NCBI GenBank assembly: GCA_033296885.1
Contig: MU863956.1
Location: 108,005-172,004 of the forward strand
Direction of reading: 5' to 3'
Source of the DNA: Triangularia verruculosa
Lineage: Eukaryota; Ascomycota; Sordariomycetes; Sordariales; Podosporaceae
Length of the DNA: 64,000 nt
Made by a program: the position numbers and the translations under genes. The notes below the pieces were generated by a model. It was not told the DNA's origin. It searched no databases and saw only the letters and a list, made by a program, of their open reading frames with translations. Shown in pieces: positions 43,878 through 55,058 of the stretch (positions are counted from its first letter, which is position 1; each line of letters opens with the position of its first letter).

Positions 43878-44311
43878 GATGCAAAACAAGAAGAAAGGAA
43901 TGAAGGGTGAAGAAAGTCGGTGCTGATCCAGGTTGCGACTTTCAGTTGTTACTTGCAAGAATTCAGGGCCTAGCTGCCAAGACGGCATTGAGGACAGGAT
44001 GGTGGGCCACAGCCTGATACACCCCGATAAGTGAGCTGTGGCTGGTGGGGCTAGACCTATTTCGGCAACAACCTTGATGGCCTCATGGCCGGGCTGCCCT
44101 TCACTCACTTCTCCTCCCCGATGCTCATTGCTCTTGCTAATTTGGAGGTGAACAACGTTGATTGCAATCTGCTCCTCCTTCTGACCTCGAGAACAGACTG
44201 TTTCTGCGTCTCGCCCCTATCCTCGGGTTTGAAAATGACACCCGCATACTCCAACAACCCAAACAACATCAAGCATCTCTTAATCTGGGATAAGCAACTA
44301 CCGCACTCAAC
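43878..44311. other. Divergent promoter region of REX1 and Mis18-like gene
   Basis: 434 bp between two start codons. No gene fits. Confidence 0.6.
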
Positions 44312-45289
44312 ATGGCGATTGTTTCATGCCAGTGCAGCAATTGTCGGAACACTCTTGGCGAATTTGAAAATTACTGTCGGCGGATCGAAATCGAACCAGC
44401 AGCATTCAGCCCAGCAACCGAGGGCGAACAATGGGACCTAGCTGCGCACGCCAAAGAAGGCGGCCTGGTTGTTGCTGGCGGACTGTAGGTTGTCTTTTCA
44501 GCCCTGTTATAGACCATGACTGAGGCCTCTATATAGTCACCTCGAAAAGCTTTTTTGTAACGGCTGTAATCAACATATCGGGTATCAATGCTCTTGGACA
44601 CCAGTCGGGCACGCTATCACAGTGTATGTGCTGCAAGTCCAAACGTCAACCAAACGTCAACCAAACGCCAATCCGAGATCTAATTTTCCCTCTGCAGCAA
44701 CCAAGTAATTTTGTACATTTCCAATGTCGGACTGTTCAGTCACGATGGAAAGAAGACTGAACCCGCTCTCTGTCTATCACCCCTCGGTCTCGACAACGTA
44801 CCCGTCCCCGTCCCGGACATCAACGCACCACTTGATGCGCCACTACATCTAGCAGATGAGGCCATGAACCCTTGGGGGCTGCATGCGCCAATTTCTGAGG
44901 CCGATGAAAATGCCTGTGCCGTCAGCTATGCCCAGGATATAGTCAACATTCGTGCCGACATTGAACAGCTCAGAAGTGAGCTAGACTTGATGCGGACCAC
45001 CGGCGGAGGTCTTCCTTCAAAGGGACTTGATATTCTCACCAGAAATGTCGTCGAGATTGGGAATCGTGTGCAGCAGGTCGAGAATGTTCATATAGAATTT
45101 GAGCTGTGGAAGGCCGGAGTTGATGTAGCAATGGCGGAGCAGAAAACAGACTGCCACACTGGATTGCTCCCACATACCGAAACAAGAGTGCCTTCACACC
45201 ACTCCTCAAATCCCTTCATTACAGGAGACAACACTGTCTCCAGTACTCGACCGGCCGGTCCAGAATACGGCCAAGAGACTCTAGCATAA
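44312..45289 (+). CDS. mis18: Mis18/Yippee-type zinc-binding protein with C-terminal coiled coil
   Basis: Built from three exons: 44312-44484, 44537-44623 and 44698-45289, with introns of 52 and 74 bp; 283 residues. All junctions keep frame and an in-frame TAA precedes the ATG. The first exon has CQCSNCRNTLGEFENY; the second has LFCNGCNQHIGYQCSWTPVG. Two CxxC knuckles with a following I/L-G, separated by about 55-65 residues, are the zinc-binding core of the Mis18/Yippee (MSS4-like) fold, and the CN..IG.....TP pattern is what I recall from Mis18. A helical segment near the C-terminus (AQDIVNIRADIEQLRSELDL) predicts a coiled coil, as in Mis18, which uses it to oligomerise. Mis18 helps deposit the centromeric histone CENP-A. 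The gene symbol is tentative. Its 3' end is only 46 bp from the convergent SET/MYND gene. Confidence 0.65.
44641..44670 (+). repeat. 11-bp tandem repeat inside an intron
   Basis: AAACGTCAACC-type unit repeated about 2.6 times within the second intron of the Mis18-like gene. Confidence 0.7.
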
Positions 45290-45335
45290 GAGATAGGTCA
45301 TCATCCTTTTGCGACTTTATTTATCAGGTATCCAG

Positions 45336-47090
45336 CTATCGTCGAACAACCAAGCCTTGGCCATGAACAAGTACGTCCTCCAAAATCTCGGGTGCGAACG
45401 AAGCAAGCGTATTGACGGGTTTGAGCACTTCGTTCTCGTAAAAGGCCTTTGCCTCCGGATTTTCCGGATCTTTCGCCCATGCCTTCACCAAATTCGCCTC
45501 GTTCTCTCGCCCAGGCAAGCTCTCTAAATCTTTTAGCATCATCTTGGCTTCCTTCGGCACAGCCCAGTCTTCAGCGGCACCAACAGACCCCTGGTAGACG
45601 ACAATATGAAGAAGGGCCTGACACATGGTGATCTGGTCAGCCATTGCCAAAACACCAACAATGCCTTCATGCGTGCACCTTTGCGCAAGCTCTCCGCTTG
45701 ATGTCAGCTCTCCCGTTAACGCGAGCAGCTTTGTGATGATCATGACACCCTTAATTCGCCAAGACATGAACGGAGCCACGAGCTTGTAGGGATCACAGTG
45801 AGTAGCAAGGAAGCAAACCAGTGGGAGGGCATACACAACCCATTTGTAGCTGCCTTGCCAGTTGGTTGCAAGGAGGAGAATTGTGGTTGGCAGTGGCTCC
45901 ACTGCCCACATTTTGGCTTTAACCAGCGGTTTGCATAGTTTCCAGCGAGCCTGTGCCGCCTCGATTGAGTTGTCTTGGTCTGGTTTTGTCTGTTCATAGA
46001 CCGCTTTGCAAATATTCTCAATTTCCTTCATCGATATCCCTGACCTGTCAATGGCGGGTTCCTGGATTCTTGACAAATTCGGCTGCAGACTGAACGAATT
46101 GAGCGAGATGACCGGCGATGCTTGAGCCACCTGATACACATCGAGATCGCCCACACAACGAGGGCAGTCACATTCGAAGTGGTAAAGCCTAAGCCCTTCA
46201 CGGCGCACTGACTTCGGCTTGTCGTTTTCTGCGGCCAGAATGATCAGCGACAATCTTGTATTCATAACCTTCAGGGCATACATACCAATATAGGAAATCG
46301 TAATCTCCTCTCCTTCCTTGATCGACCTTTCCGCCCTCAGCGTTGCCGTTCTCTTGTCAAATCCAATGAACGCATTCGGGACGCAGGAGTGATTGACCCT
46401 TGCCAGAGCGGAATCAAGAAAGATGCCCGACATGCCCGTGTCGGCGTCAAGCCTGTTGAACGCATTGGTCTGGATCTGACAGAGATACTTTCTCGCAACC
46501 GCCAGTCCTTCCTCATTCATGTACACGCCCGAGTATGTCATCGCCGCCATGGCCTGCAGCTCAAAGTCACTCCAGACTTGCTCATCTGCCTTGAATTCAT
46601 CGACGTTTCCCTCCAGCGGGTCTTCGCCGTCGAAGGGATCCCTGGTCGCTTTGTCGTTTGCCATCAGCACCTGGGCCAGTGCTCTCACGGGCGTGGGTAA
46701 CCTGTCTCTTGTGTCAGAATGTAGACCTGATATTATGAGTTGAGAAAGTTCATACCACTCCTTCCCCGTTGTCTCTCTGATCCTCGCAAACATCTTGCAC
46801 TCCGTCTTGTGACCCGATTTCCAGTGGGCACGCTGACAGTTGGCACCGCAGTACACAGCCGCCTTGCACCCGGTGCAGGCTTTCAGTGAGACGGGATCAA
46901 AGTTTTCATCAGAACCAACACGGAGACACCAGTTGCACGTTGTCTTCATGCTGGGGCCATCAGGCAGGGCGAGGACGGGGGAAGAGAAGGTGGCGATGAG
47001 AGAGCCGGGGGTGAAGTCTCGGGTTGCGATGAGAGAGCGGCCATGGGGGCCGGTGGAGAAGGCTGTTCCTGAGGGTGCCGTGGGTGCCAT
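45336..47090 (-). CDS. SET and MYND domain protein (SMYD-type lysine methyltransferase)
   Basis: Exons 46756-47090, 46286-46701 and 45336-46228 with introns 46702-46755 (54 bp) and 46229-46285 (57 bp) give 547 residues. Both introns are multiples of three without stops, so the whole region also reads as one 584-codon frame; splicing is favoured because it restores KEWLPTPVRAL and SYIENDKPKSVRREGL, and both have GTATG donors and CAG acceptors. The split SET domain begins near the N-terminus (GRSLIATRDFTPG) and is interrupted by a MYND zinc finger (CNWC ... CTGCKAAVYCGANCQRAH ... HKTEC). The catalytic part has VNHSCVPNAF and GEEITISYI, followed by post-SET FECDCPRC. It should transfer methyl groups from S-adenosylmethionine to protein lysines; the substrate is unknown. 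Start ATG 47088-47090; the frame beyond opens with GTG. Confidence 0.87.
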   Translation of the reverse strand: MAPTAPSGTAFSTGPHGRSLIATRDFTPGSLIATFSSPVLALPDGPSMKTTCNWCLRVGSDENFDPVSLKACTGCKAAVYCGANCQRAHWKSGHKTECKMFARIRETTGKEWYELSQLIISGLHSDTRDRLPTPVRALAQVLMANDKATRDPFDGEDPLEGNVDEFKADEQVWSDFELQAMAAMTYSGVYMNEEGLAVARKYLCQIQTNAFNRLDADTGMSGIFLDSALARVNHSCVPNAFIGFDKRTATLRAERSIKEGEEITISYIGMYALKVMNTRLSLIILAAENDKPKSVRREGLRLYHFECDCPRCVGDLDVYQVAQASPVISLNSFSLQPNLSRIQEPAIDRSGISMKEIENICKAVYEQTKPDQDNSIEAAQARWKLCKPLVKAKMWAVEPLPTTILLLATNWQGSYKWVVYALPLVCFLATHCDPYKLVAPFMSWRIKGVMIITKLLALTGELTSSGELAQRCTHEGIVGVLAMADQITMCQALLHIVVYQGSVGAAEDWAVPKEAKMMLKDLESLPGRENEANLVKAWAKDPENPEAKAFYENEVLKPVNTLASFAPEILEDVLVHGQGLVVRR

Positions 47091-47548
47091 TTTCACTGTG
47101 TCTTGGTAAGGGTGTGTTTGAGACTGAGAGGGAGAGATGAGATGGATATGGTGAGCTTTGATGGTTCAGCGGTTGGGAAAGTTGGGTCGGTGATGGGCCT
47201 TAAAAGCTCGACTCAAGGACTCGACCAAGGACTCTCTAAGCAGGATAATTATAACTCCGAAATGAGTGTTGCCTTATTATACTCGTATTAGATATCGGAC
47301 TCAACAACATGAGCAAAATCCGATGATAATTGCCTGAGTGGTTGTCTCCTCAAGTGAAAGCCCCCACTATTTCTTACGATGCAGTTAACCCGTGTTTTGA
47401 TGCCCCGCAGCAGCAAACCGCTGAATGTTGTCGGGAATAGTGGGGCATCAACGGCGTCCTCATCAATCGCCCGCCAGGCCAACATTTCAGCAGCCTCACT
47501 AAGAGTCCTAAATTAAATTCAGGACTCATCTCACAAAAATCCCCCAAA
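47091..47548. other. Divergent promoter region
   Basis: 458 bp between the starts of the SET/MYND gene and prefoldin subunit 5. No gene seen. Confidence 0.6.
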
Positions 47549-48330
47549 ATGGCCAGCCAAGGAAGACAACAAGGAGGGGAGCAAAGTACGTTTCACCTTT
47601 CACTTCACCCCTTCCTACCACACCTCTCAACCCCTCATTCTCATATTCATCCTCACCATCTCACTCACCTCCTCCCCCCCCCTTATTCACACCCACCCAA
47701 CTAACAACCCAACCACCCACAAGTCTCCCTCGACACCCTCACAGCCCCCCAACTCTCGGCCGTGAAGAAGCAGCTCGACGAGGAAGTCGAGCACCTCTCC
47801 CAGTCCTACGCCCAGCTCGCCGCCGCCCAGTCTAAATTCAAGGAGTGCCTCCGCGTCGTCAAGTCCGGCTCCGACACCTTTGACGACAAGAAGCCCATCC
47901 TCGTCCCCTTGACCAACTCGCTCTACGTCAAGGGCCGGATGGCCGACCCCGACAAGGTCATTGTCGATGTCGGGACCGGGTTTTATGTTGAGAAGGTGAG
48001 CTCCCCCCTCCCTCGCCTCTCCTCAATGCAGCTGGTTCTGAGAACGTGGGGTTTGCTGATGAGGAGGCTCACAAAATAAAAACAGGACACCAAGAGCGCA
48101 GCTGAGTTTTACGACGCCAAGGTGAAGGAGCTGGCGGCAAACATTCAGGGGCTGGAAGGGATTGTGCAAGCAAAGACTCAGAATCTAAGATTGGTAGAGG
48201 AAGGTGAGATTAGCATTGTGCTTATACAAAACGGAGGGAACAGTCGCTTACTCGGTTCACTACCACAGTTCTCAGGCAAAAGGTTCTCGCCGCCGGTCCA
48301 GCTGCTGGTCAAGCTGCTCAGGCCTCATGA
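47549..48330 (+). CDS. gim5: Prefoldin subunit 5 (GimC alpha-class subunit)
   Basis: Four exons: 47549-47585, 47724-47995, 48086-48203 and 48269-48330 (introns 138, 90 and 65 bp), giving 162 residues, the usual length. The alpha-class prefoldin layout is clear: an N-terminal helix (LTAPQLSAVKKQLDEEVEHL), a beta-hairpin core with PLTNSLYVKGRMADPDKVIV and DVGTGFYVEK, and a C-terminal helix (AAEFYDAKVKELAANIQGLE). The final exon adds VLRQKVLAAGPAAGQAAQAS. Prefoldin is a cytosolic hexamer that hands unfolded actin and tubulin to the chaperonin CCT. The first intron is longer and pyrimidine-rich. Confidence 0.95.
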
Positions 48331-48911
48331 CGGGCAACCGGATCCAGTCAGCATTTTAATAGAACTGCCCCTTTCCCCCGTCATGCCATCCAACATTAGT
48401 TTCATGTACGGGTGATTTTCACATCAATTAGTGCCATTATCATCGACCACGGCTACAAGATGGACATTCCGTGCTGTGCTGCAACACTTCCCACACTGGG
48501 CTATGATAGATGGACAATGGCCCTTCAGAGAATTATATACCGTTTCATCACAAGACAGCAGAAATACAGTCCTTATGTAGACATCTTCATACACTATACT
48601 ACATTACCCTACACTACACTATGAAACGAAATTGATCAAATCCTTCCCCCAAACAACTCTGTTCTGAGCATGAGGATTACTCCCACACACACCATACCCC
48701 AACACTATGATACAGAAAAAAAGCAACCCCCTGTCCAGAGCCCCCTTTCAGAAACCATCGCGGTATGATGCAGTGTTTTTGGCAACAACTTAAAAGCCAA
48801 CATCCCGTCTTTGAAAGATCGCACATTCTTCTCCAGAGCCATCCGCCGGGGGCAGTTGGTGTTCTTCACATCGCCATGTAACACAACTAGACTGAGTTAA
48901 AATCTCCAACC
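48331..48911. other. Intergenic region between convergent genes
   Basis: 3' flanks of prefoldin 5 and the fungal unknown. A short ACTACA-like reiteration lies near 48595-48620. No gene seen. Confidence 0.55.
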
Positions 48912-50510
48912 TTACTTGGACAAAGTCTCAAGCATCTCTTGGACCCATGACACCCAGGACAAGAACTGGTCCAAGGGATGCTCTTTGGTGTGATCCTGCT
49001 TTTCAGGGTACGGGACTTCGGTCTTGCGCCTCGACGTTAGCAGTTGAGTAGCGAAGCTCTCGTTCCATTCTCGTGGCAGCGTCATGGGCAGGCCAAGCTC
49101 ATCGTCCCAATCAAGGCTGAACAGTGACACGATGGCTGTCGTGGTGGGAGCCTTGGTGGTGTCGGTGCCAAACGAGTAGTACATAGTGATTTCGAGGTTA
49201 TACTTTATGCTCAACTCAAAGATCCAGGTGACCTTGCCGACAATATTTGACACCTTGTTTCTCTTGATGAAGTCGGGCGACACTTGTATCTTGGGGAAAC
49301 CTCCAGGATACGCGCCTTGACCAAATCTGGTGACCTTGGTCATGTCTTTTTCGGTCAGAGGCAGCCGAGGCCTGGCCTCTTTCCTGCTAACCTCCTCGGT
49401 GATTTCCAACTCCCAATCTGTGCCTCTGCATCATAATCTGTCAGTACATAGATATTGTTCCAAGAGGATCATGCTGGGTGTCTTACCTATCAGGACAAGA
49501 ATTGAGAACTGAAAACTTGTTGTACGTCTTGTCTCGTTGGTAAGCACCCACGGGCATCACTCTGGGCTTGAGGCCGGTGCCCGACTCAAAACCTTCCAAC
49601 ATGCACTCGACCTCTAGGTTTGGCGTGACAATGTGAAGCGAGATGTTGGGCTTGTTTGTGGAGTCAATGGAGTTCAGGACCACCTTGGGCAAATTTGCGT
49701 CACAGTTGCAGAGGGCAAGTCTGAGGGCCTCAACCACACTAGCGGGAACACTGAAAAGGCATTAGCGTGACCTAAACAGTCGACGAGCTCAACGATACTT
49801 ACTGTGGTGTTAGCTGAATGAGATCGCGGAATGTCGCGAACTTCAGCTCTTGCTCAAACTCAGCCGGAGTGTACGGTTTGAGCTCCGGTTTCCAGTGGTC
49901 CGACATGCGCTGCAAACATCCGAATTTGACTCTCATCTTCATCTTGTTCGGGTTTCGAACAAGAGCTCCGACCGCGCGGTCAAGTATCGCTGACAGCCCG
50001 TCTTTGTAATTGACCTCAGCTTGTAGATGAGCTTCTAGGGTGCTCGAGGCTAATGGCAGCCGAGCGACAGCAAGCCGATCACGACCAAGTAAGATCGACG
50101 GGTAGTCAGAGATCAGAGACTTCGGCGGGCAGAGCAACCCGTTGGTCCTCCACATGTCTTTCACGCCCGCCTCATCAGCGAGCAACCTGCTGACTCGCTT
50201 GGCAGCAGCCTGTGCCGCTTTGCTTCCAGGCGCGAAGATGGAAATTTGGGTGACGTCGTCACCCACATCGACGGCCTCGATGTCGCACCAAGTCGCCTTG
50301 CCAATCAGCTCCAGCTTGGTGCGCAGAGCGAAATCGGCCGGGTCGACATCGATGGTGGCAGGCGGGGTCAAAAATAACTGGTATAATCAGTTATCTACCA
50401 TACGTTGTGGCGGATTGCGAAACACTTACCTGCTTGGTCAACTTTGGCCGAAGCATCTTCGCGAGGTCGTCCACCCCGAGTTGCAGACGTTTGCGTGCCA
50501 GGGCGTCCAT
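48912..50510 (-). CDS. Fungal-specific hypothetical protein, four exons
   Basis: Exons 50430-50510, 49803-50377, 49487-49750 and 48912-49425 (introns 52, 52 and 61 bp) give 477 residues; every junction keeps frame and has GTAAG-type donors. It starts MDALARKRLQLGVDDLAKML. Residues about 35-100 look like a small alpha/beta fold (ELIGKATWCDIEAVDVGDDV; AAQAAAKRVSRLLADEAGV) that could be KH-like. The C-terminal half has WELEITEEVSRK and VSNIVGKVTWIFELSIKYNL. No catalytic motif, signal peptide or membrane segment is seen. The product reads as a conserved filamentous-fungal protein, but I do not recognise its family with certainty. Confidence 0.75.
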
Positions 50511-52599
50511 CTTGCTGGTTTATGTGAGCTTATTGGTTTCCAGGCAAAAGAAAGTGTGAGAAGATGGACACAAGGCAAGCTCGTTGAGATTCTGTGGAGG
50601 AAGAAAAGTCGAGAGAGGATCGTGGGAAGAGCTTGACTTTGCGAAAGAGGATCAAGGGAGAACAGGCAGAAGGGCTGGAGGGGTAATGTGAAAGAAATTT
50701 GAGCAGACAGCTGTAGCGACAGGCAAGGACGATCTGAAGATGTCCGTGCTCCCACGCGCTGGTAAACACGGCCTTGGGAAGGACCGACGGCTCCGGTTCT
50801 ACCGTCGAGACTTGGGGAAGAACGAGGCCGAAGGGAAAGAACGATGTGCTGATCATTGGTACCAGATACCTAGCTCAGGGGTCGGGCCATTACAAGGATA
50901 GATCTCAACCCATGCACAATGAAAACGTACCTGATGGATGATATTTATTAGCAAGCATTCTAGCAAACAGAAGGTGATGTTTTGTTCAGACAAGCCAGCA
51001 AGACCAAAACAGTATCAAGGAAAACGCTCAGCTCGCCGCTCAGTTTATAACATGCTGCCAGGATGTCTTGGCCGTCCGAAGGGTACGCCAAACGGTGTAG
51101 ACAGTCCAACCAATACATGTGTGCAAGTGGACATCGTGGTGATAGGTGCATCTTTGAAGGAAATGGACCGCTTGGCCACCTCAAAGAAGGCGTAAAAGCG
51201 TGGGAAGGCAAGAAACAAAGCAAAATATGTATCAGATACAGCTTATTGAAGAGCTCAGATAAACTCCTCAAATGCGGTCATTGCATTTTGCTTCCATGAA
51301 AAGGATGCCAGCTCAGCGAAGGATTTTCTTAAGGGCAACCAACCTCGGTCCCCTTCCAAACCCAGCAAGATGGCCAGTCAGCTAAAGAAACCACAAAGAA
51401 CTTCCAAACGAAGCTTCCGCGAATTAGGAGGAATATGAAGAAAGGCTTACCTTCATGAGGAAAGAAGTTCGGCCAGAAGCCGGCGCAAGTGCGGGAGCTC
51501 TAACTGCCCAGCAAATACCGGAAGGCCGTATGGACAATCCTCCGTCCCAGGAGGCGTAGAGATGGTGCCATTTACGGCAATGTTCCACCCATGCTGACCA
51601 AGGGCAGGCTTCCAAGGAAGGCACTCGTCGTTTGGCGTGGGGAGGCGATGGAAAGCGAAGGGTGCTCGTTGATAGGCGGCGTATTGACTGTCGTTACCAG
51701 CTCTTGATCGACAAGCAATACGACGACAAGTTGCGGAATGAATCAAGAAGATGAGTGAAGGTAACAATATCTAAAGTCGAAAAGGTTGAAAAAAGCAGTG
51801 GGATTAGAAGGAATCTCAAAGGAGAAATCTGCAAGTCGGAAGAAAGGAAGGTACGAAACGGCCGGGGAGCAGTCACGCTAATAAGGTATGGCCATAAAGA
51901 GCTGGACACGTGCTGGGAAAGAGGATTAAGAGGACGGGATGGCGCCTCAATGAAGTGGCTTAGTGTCTCGTGCTATTCAGCGCTTTGCAAACCCCCGGAA
52001 TCTCCAACCGACACGCATTCGAGATGTGGTACGGTAATCTCAGGGTTACAAATGCCATCACGACTGTACTAGAATGGCGATGTACATCTCTGATGAGGAA
52101 CCTTATACAGACATCGGTCAGGTGTAGAATGATCTTGAAAAGAGAGGGGTCCATCTCTTTGGACAAGTTGATCGCTGCCGAGAGACATATGAAGCCGAGA
52201 GACAGATGAAGCCGAGATGCTCGGTGACACGACGTCTCGTTAGTTTAATACTATCTAGTATATAAGAATATAGCTTATAATTCCATAGTGGCTTGGCGTC
52301 TCACTTCCCCACATCAACGTCACTGTGGCTGGTTTCGAGCTTCTGACAAGGGTTTTAATGGATTTGAGCGTGCTAGCCAGGGACGCGTCGGTAGACGCGA
52401 TTAAGGGCCCCTTTCTGAAGCACAACACCAAAATCAGGACAGGCAGCCACTGCACAAGACCAACCTTCAACTTGATACCCACCACTATATTCTTCACAAA
52501 GCCAATTCACCGACGCTCTTCTTAGAGGATATCTGCAGGTTTTTCGCGTCTCAATCGCATTGTTTACCTTCGGCCAATCGAGACCCAGAGAAGTCAACA
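50511..52599. other. Intergenic region, about 2.1 kb
   Basis: Between the start of the fungal unknown and ORC1. A minus-strand 104-codon frame at 51453-51767 has fairly protein-like composition but starts with a non-ATG codon and has no domain. A 24-nt region near 52185-52215 repeats GAAGCCGAGA. No firm gene. Confidence 0.5.
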
Positions 52600-54940
52600 A
52601 TGCCCGGCCTTGTCGATGGTCGTTCGAAGCGGCGCCACCTCCCGGGTGTCCTAAGGGAGGACTCAGATGACGAGTTAGGAACAGAAGACCTACCCTGGGA
52701 ATGGATTTATGCGAACGACTCAGCTGAACCAGAATCTGCCGAGAACAATGGGAGGAAACGGAAACGAGCTACACCGCAAGAGGGCCAAATCATTGGTGCT
52801 CGTAATGGCAATTTCGAATGTTACCTGGGCGATACGACACTTTTGAAGGCCGAAAGCTCCAACGAAGCCTGGGTTGGCATAATATGCGAGTTTCAGGAAG
52901 ACGAAGAGGGCGAAAGGGCTGCCAATTTTATGTGGTTCTCGTCGCCAAACGAGATACGCAGCACGAAGAAGAGGACGGACTTTTTGGAGGTAAGTGTCCT
53001 TCCCTGTCTTTCCATGATCAGCCAATCTTCTGACCTTTGTTACATTTGTCTAGAACGAGCTCTACATCACTACCTCCTTCGATGTCAATGCCTTGTCGAC
53101 TATTAATGGCAAGGCGCATGTCATGTCTCAAGAGGTATTCATGAAGAAGTTTCCCACTGGCAAAGTTCCACGCAAGGCAAAGGAATATGGAAAAGTGTTT
53201 GTTTGCCGAAGGGGCTGCAACACGAGGACATGCACCTACACGGAAGAGTTCATCTGGGAGGACATCTATCATGGAAAACAAGATCTTGAGGCCCTCCAGG
53301 AGCGACTTCAGAAGGAGACTAAGGCAACCCGGAAGAAGAAGCCAGCGAAGGACGAGTCCCCCGAGCGAGACTACAAGTTGGAAGCGGACCCAGAAGCAGA
53401 TGGAGATTATGCACCTGGTGTTTACCGCACCCCCAAGAAGGCCCGCACCAGGGATGCCGTGACTCCCAGCAGCCGACATAAGAAAGCCGGCGGCAAGCCA
53501 GCAACACCCTCATCTCATCGCCGTATCGTGGTCAAGAAGCACCTCGAGTTCACGCCCTTGGCCACCCGCGTCCTCTCCCCTATGCACGTTCACGCCTCTC
53601 CATACCAGGTTGCCCGCACCCAACTCCATGTCGCCTCAGTACCTACCAGTCTCCCCTGTCGCGAATCCGAGTTCAGCCTCGTCTACTCCCACCTCGAAGC
53701 CGCCATCACCGACGGCTCCGGAACTTGTATTTACATCTCCGGCACCCCAGGCACAGGAAAAACCGCCACCGTCCGCGAAGTAGTTTCTCACCTTGACGCG
53801 GCCGTCCGCGCCGACGAGCTCGACGACTTCATCTTTGTCGAAATCAACGGCATGAAAATTACTGATCCGCATCAATCCTACGCTCTATTATGGGAAGCCC
53901 TCAAAGGCCAGCGCGTCTCCCCAGCTCAAGCCCTCGATCTCCTGGAACGAGAGTTCAGCCACCCTTCCCCCCGCCGCGTCCCCTGCGTGGTGTTGATGGA
54001 CGAACTCGATCAGCTCGTTACCAAGAATCAAGGAGTCATGTACAACTTCTTCAACTGGCCTGGTCTCCGACATTCTAGACTTATCGTCCTCGCAGTGGCT
54101 AACACAATGGACTTGCCCGAACGGACCCTTTCCAACAAAATCAGCTCCCGCCTTGGTTTAACCCGTATCACCTTCCCCGGATACAATCACGAGCAGCTCA
54201 TGCGTATTGTTCAGTCCCGTCTCGAGGGCGTACCAGGCGACATCGTCGACTCGGACGCGATCCAGTTCGCAGCTCGTAAAGTGGCCGCCGTCAGTGGTGA
54301 CGCTCGCCGTGCACTGGATATCTGCCGCAGAGCAGTGGAATTAGCAGAGGCAGACGCCAAAAACAACGAACTGGAGGCACCAAACACGCCTAGCAAAACC
54401 CCAGCACGGAAAAAGGACGACTCCCCGCAAAAGAAGAAGAAGAGTTCAACGGGGAGGGTAACGATTGAAACGGTGCGCCGGGCCATCAATGAGGCTACTT
54501 CCAATCCTTTGCAGCAGTACCTTCGTTCTCTACCTTTTGCCTCGAAGTTGCTCCTCACGGCGCTCTGCTTGCGGATTCAAAGGACGGGCTTGGCCGAGAG
54601 TACGTTTGGGGATGTGCTGGAGGAGATGCAGCGGCTGCTCAAGTTGACGGTTAACGAATCTCGACCTTTGAAATTATTAGAGAATAAGGCTACTAGGCAG
54701 ACTGGGGAAGGTTCAGATGAGGGCGGGTTGATGGTCGCAAAGCCGAAACAGACAGGCCAGTTGATCAGACCAGCAGGGTTGAGTTCGGCTGCGGTTGACC
54801 TCACCGGGGCGGGGATTATCAATTTGGAGGGGCAAAGGCCGGAGAGGCCGAGTAAGATGAGGCTGGCGGTGGGGGATGAGGAGGTGAGGTTGGCGTTTAG
54901 GGATGATCCCGAGATCAAGGGAGTGGGGGTGATGTTGTGA
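52600..54940 (+). CDS. orc1: Origin recognition complex subunit 1
   Basis: Exons 52600-52989 and 53054-54940 with a 64-bp intron give 758 residues. The N-terminal part (about 65-210) is a BAH domain (GIICEFQEDEEGERAANFMW; DFLENELYITTSFDVNALS), which in Orc1 binds nucleosomes. A basic disordered linker follows (about 215-300). The AAA+ ATPase core has Walker A GTPGTGKT near 360-367, Walker B VVLMDELDQL near 442-449, sensor-1 LAVANTMDLP and a sensor-2 region GDARRALDICRRA. A winged-helix-like segment (LLLTALCLRIQRTGLAESTF) lies near the C-terminus. The protein binds replication origins in the nucleus and, with Cdc6, loads the MCM helicase. Convergent with nas6, 118 bp apart. Confidence 0.96.
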
Positions 54941-55058
54941 TTGTGACAGAAAAGAGATACCCATTTTGCTTATAGAGACAAACAGACAGACGTATAGTAG
55001 ACTAAGGGACAGAAGCATTCAACAATTTGGGCAAGGAGGCAAGTCCTGCGAGACTGAA

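Noticed and set aside
43878..44108. Longer N-terminus for REX1
   Set aside because: The 77 extra codons are not family-like; MGKKK start at 43877 is preferred.
44380..44402. tRNA B-box-like word on the minus strand
   Set aside because: No A box, no acceptor or anticodon stem; it is part of the Mis18-like coding exon.
44371..44601. Minus-strand frame over the Mis18-like first exons
   Set aside because: It is the antisense shadow of exons that carry paired CxxC motifs and matching splice phases on the plus strand.
51453..51767. Minus-strand frame of 104 codons with fairly protein-like composition
   Set aside because: Starts with a non-ATG codon, overlaps other open frames, has no domain and no paired splice sites; kept as intergenic.
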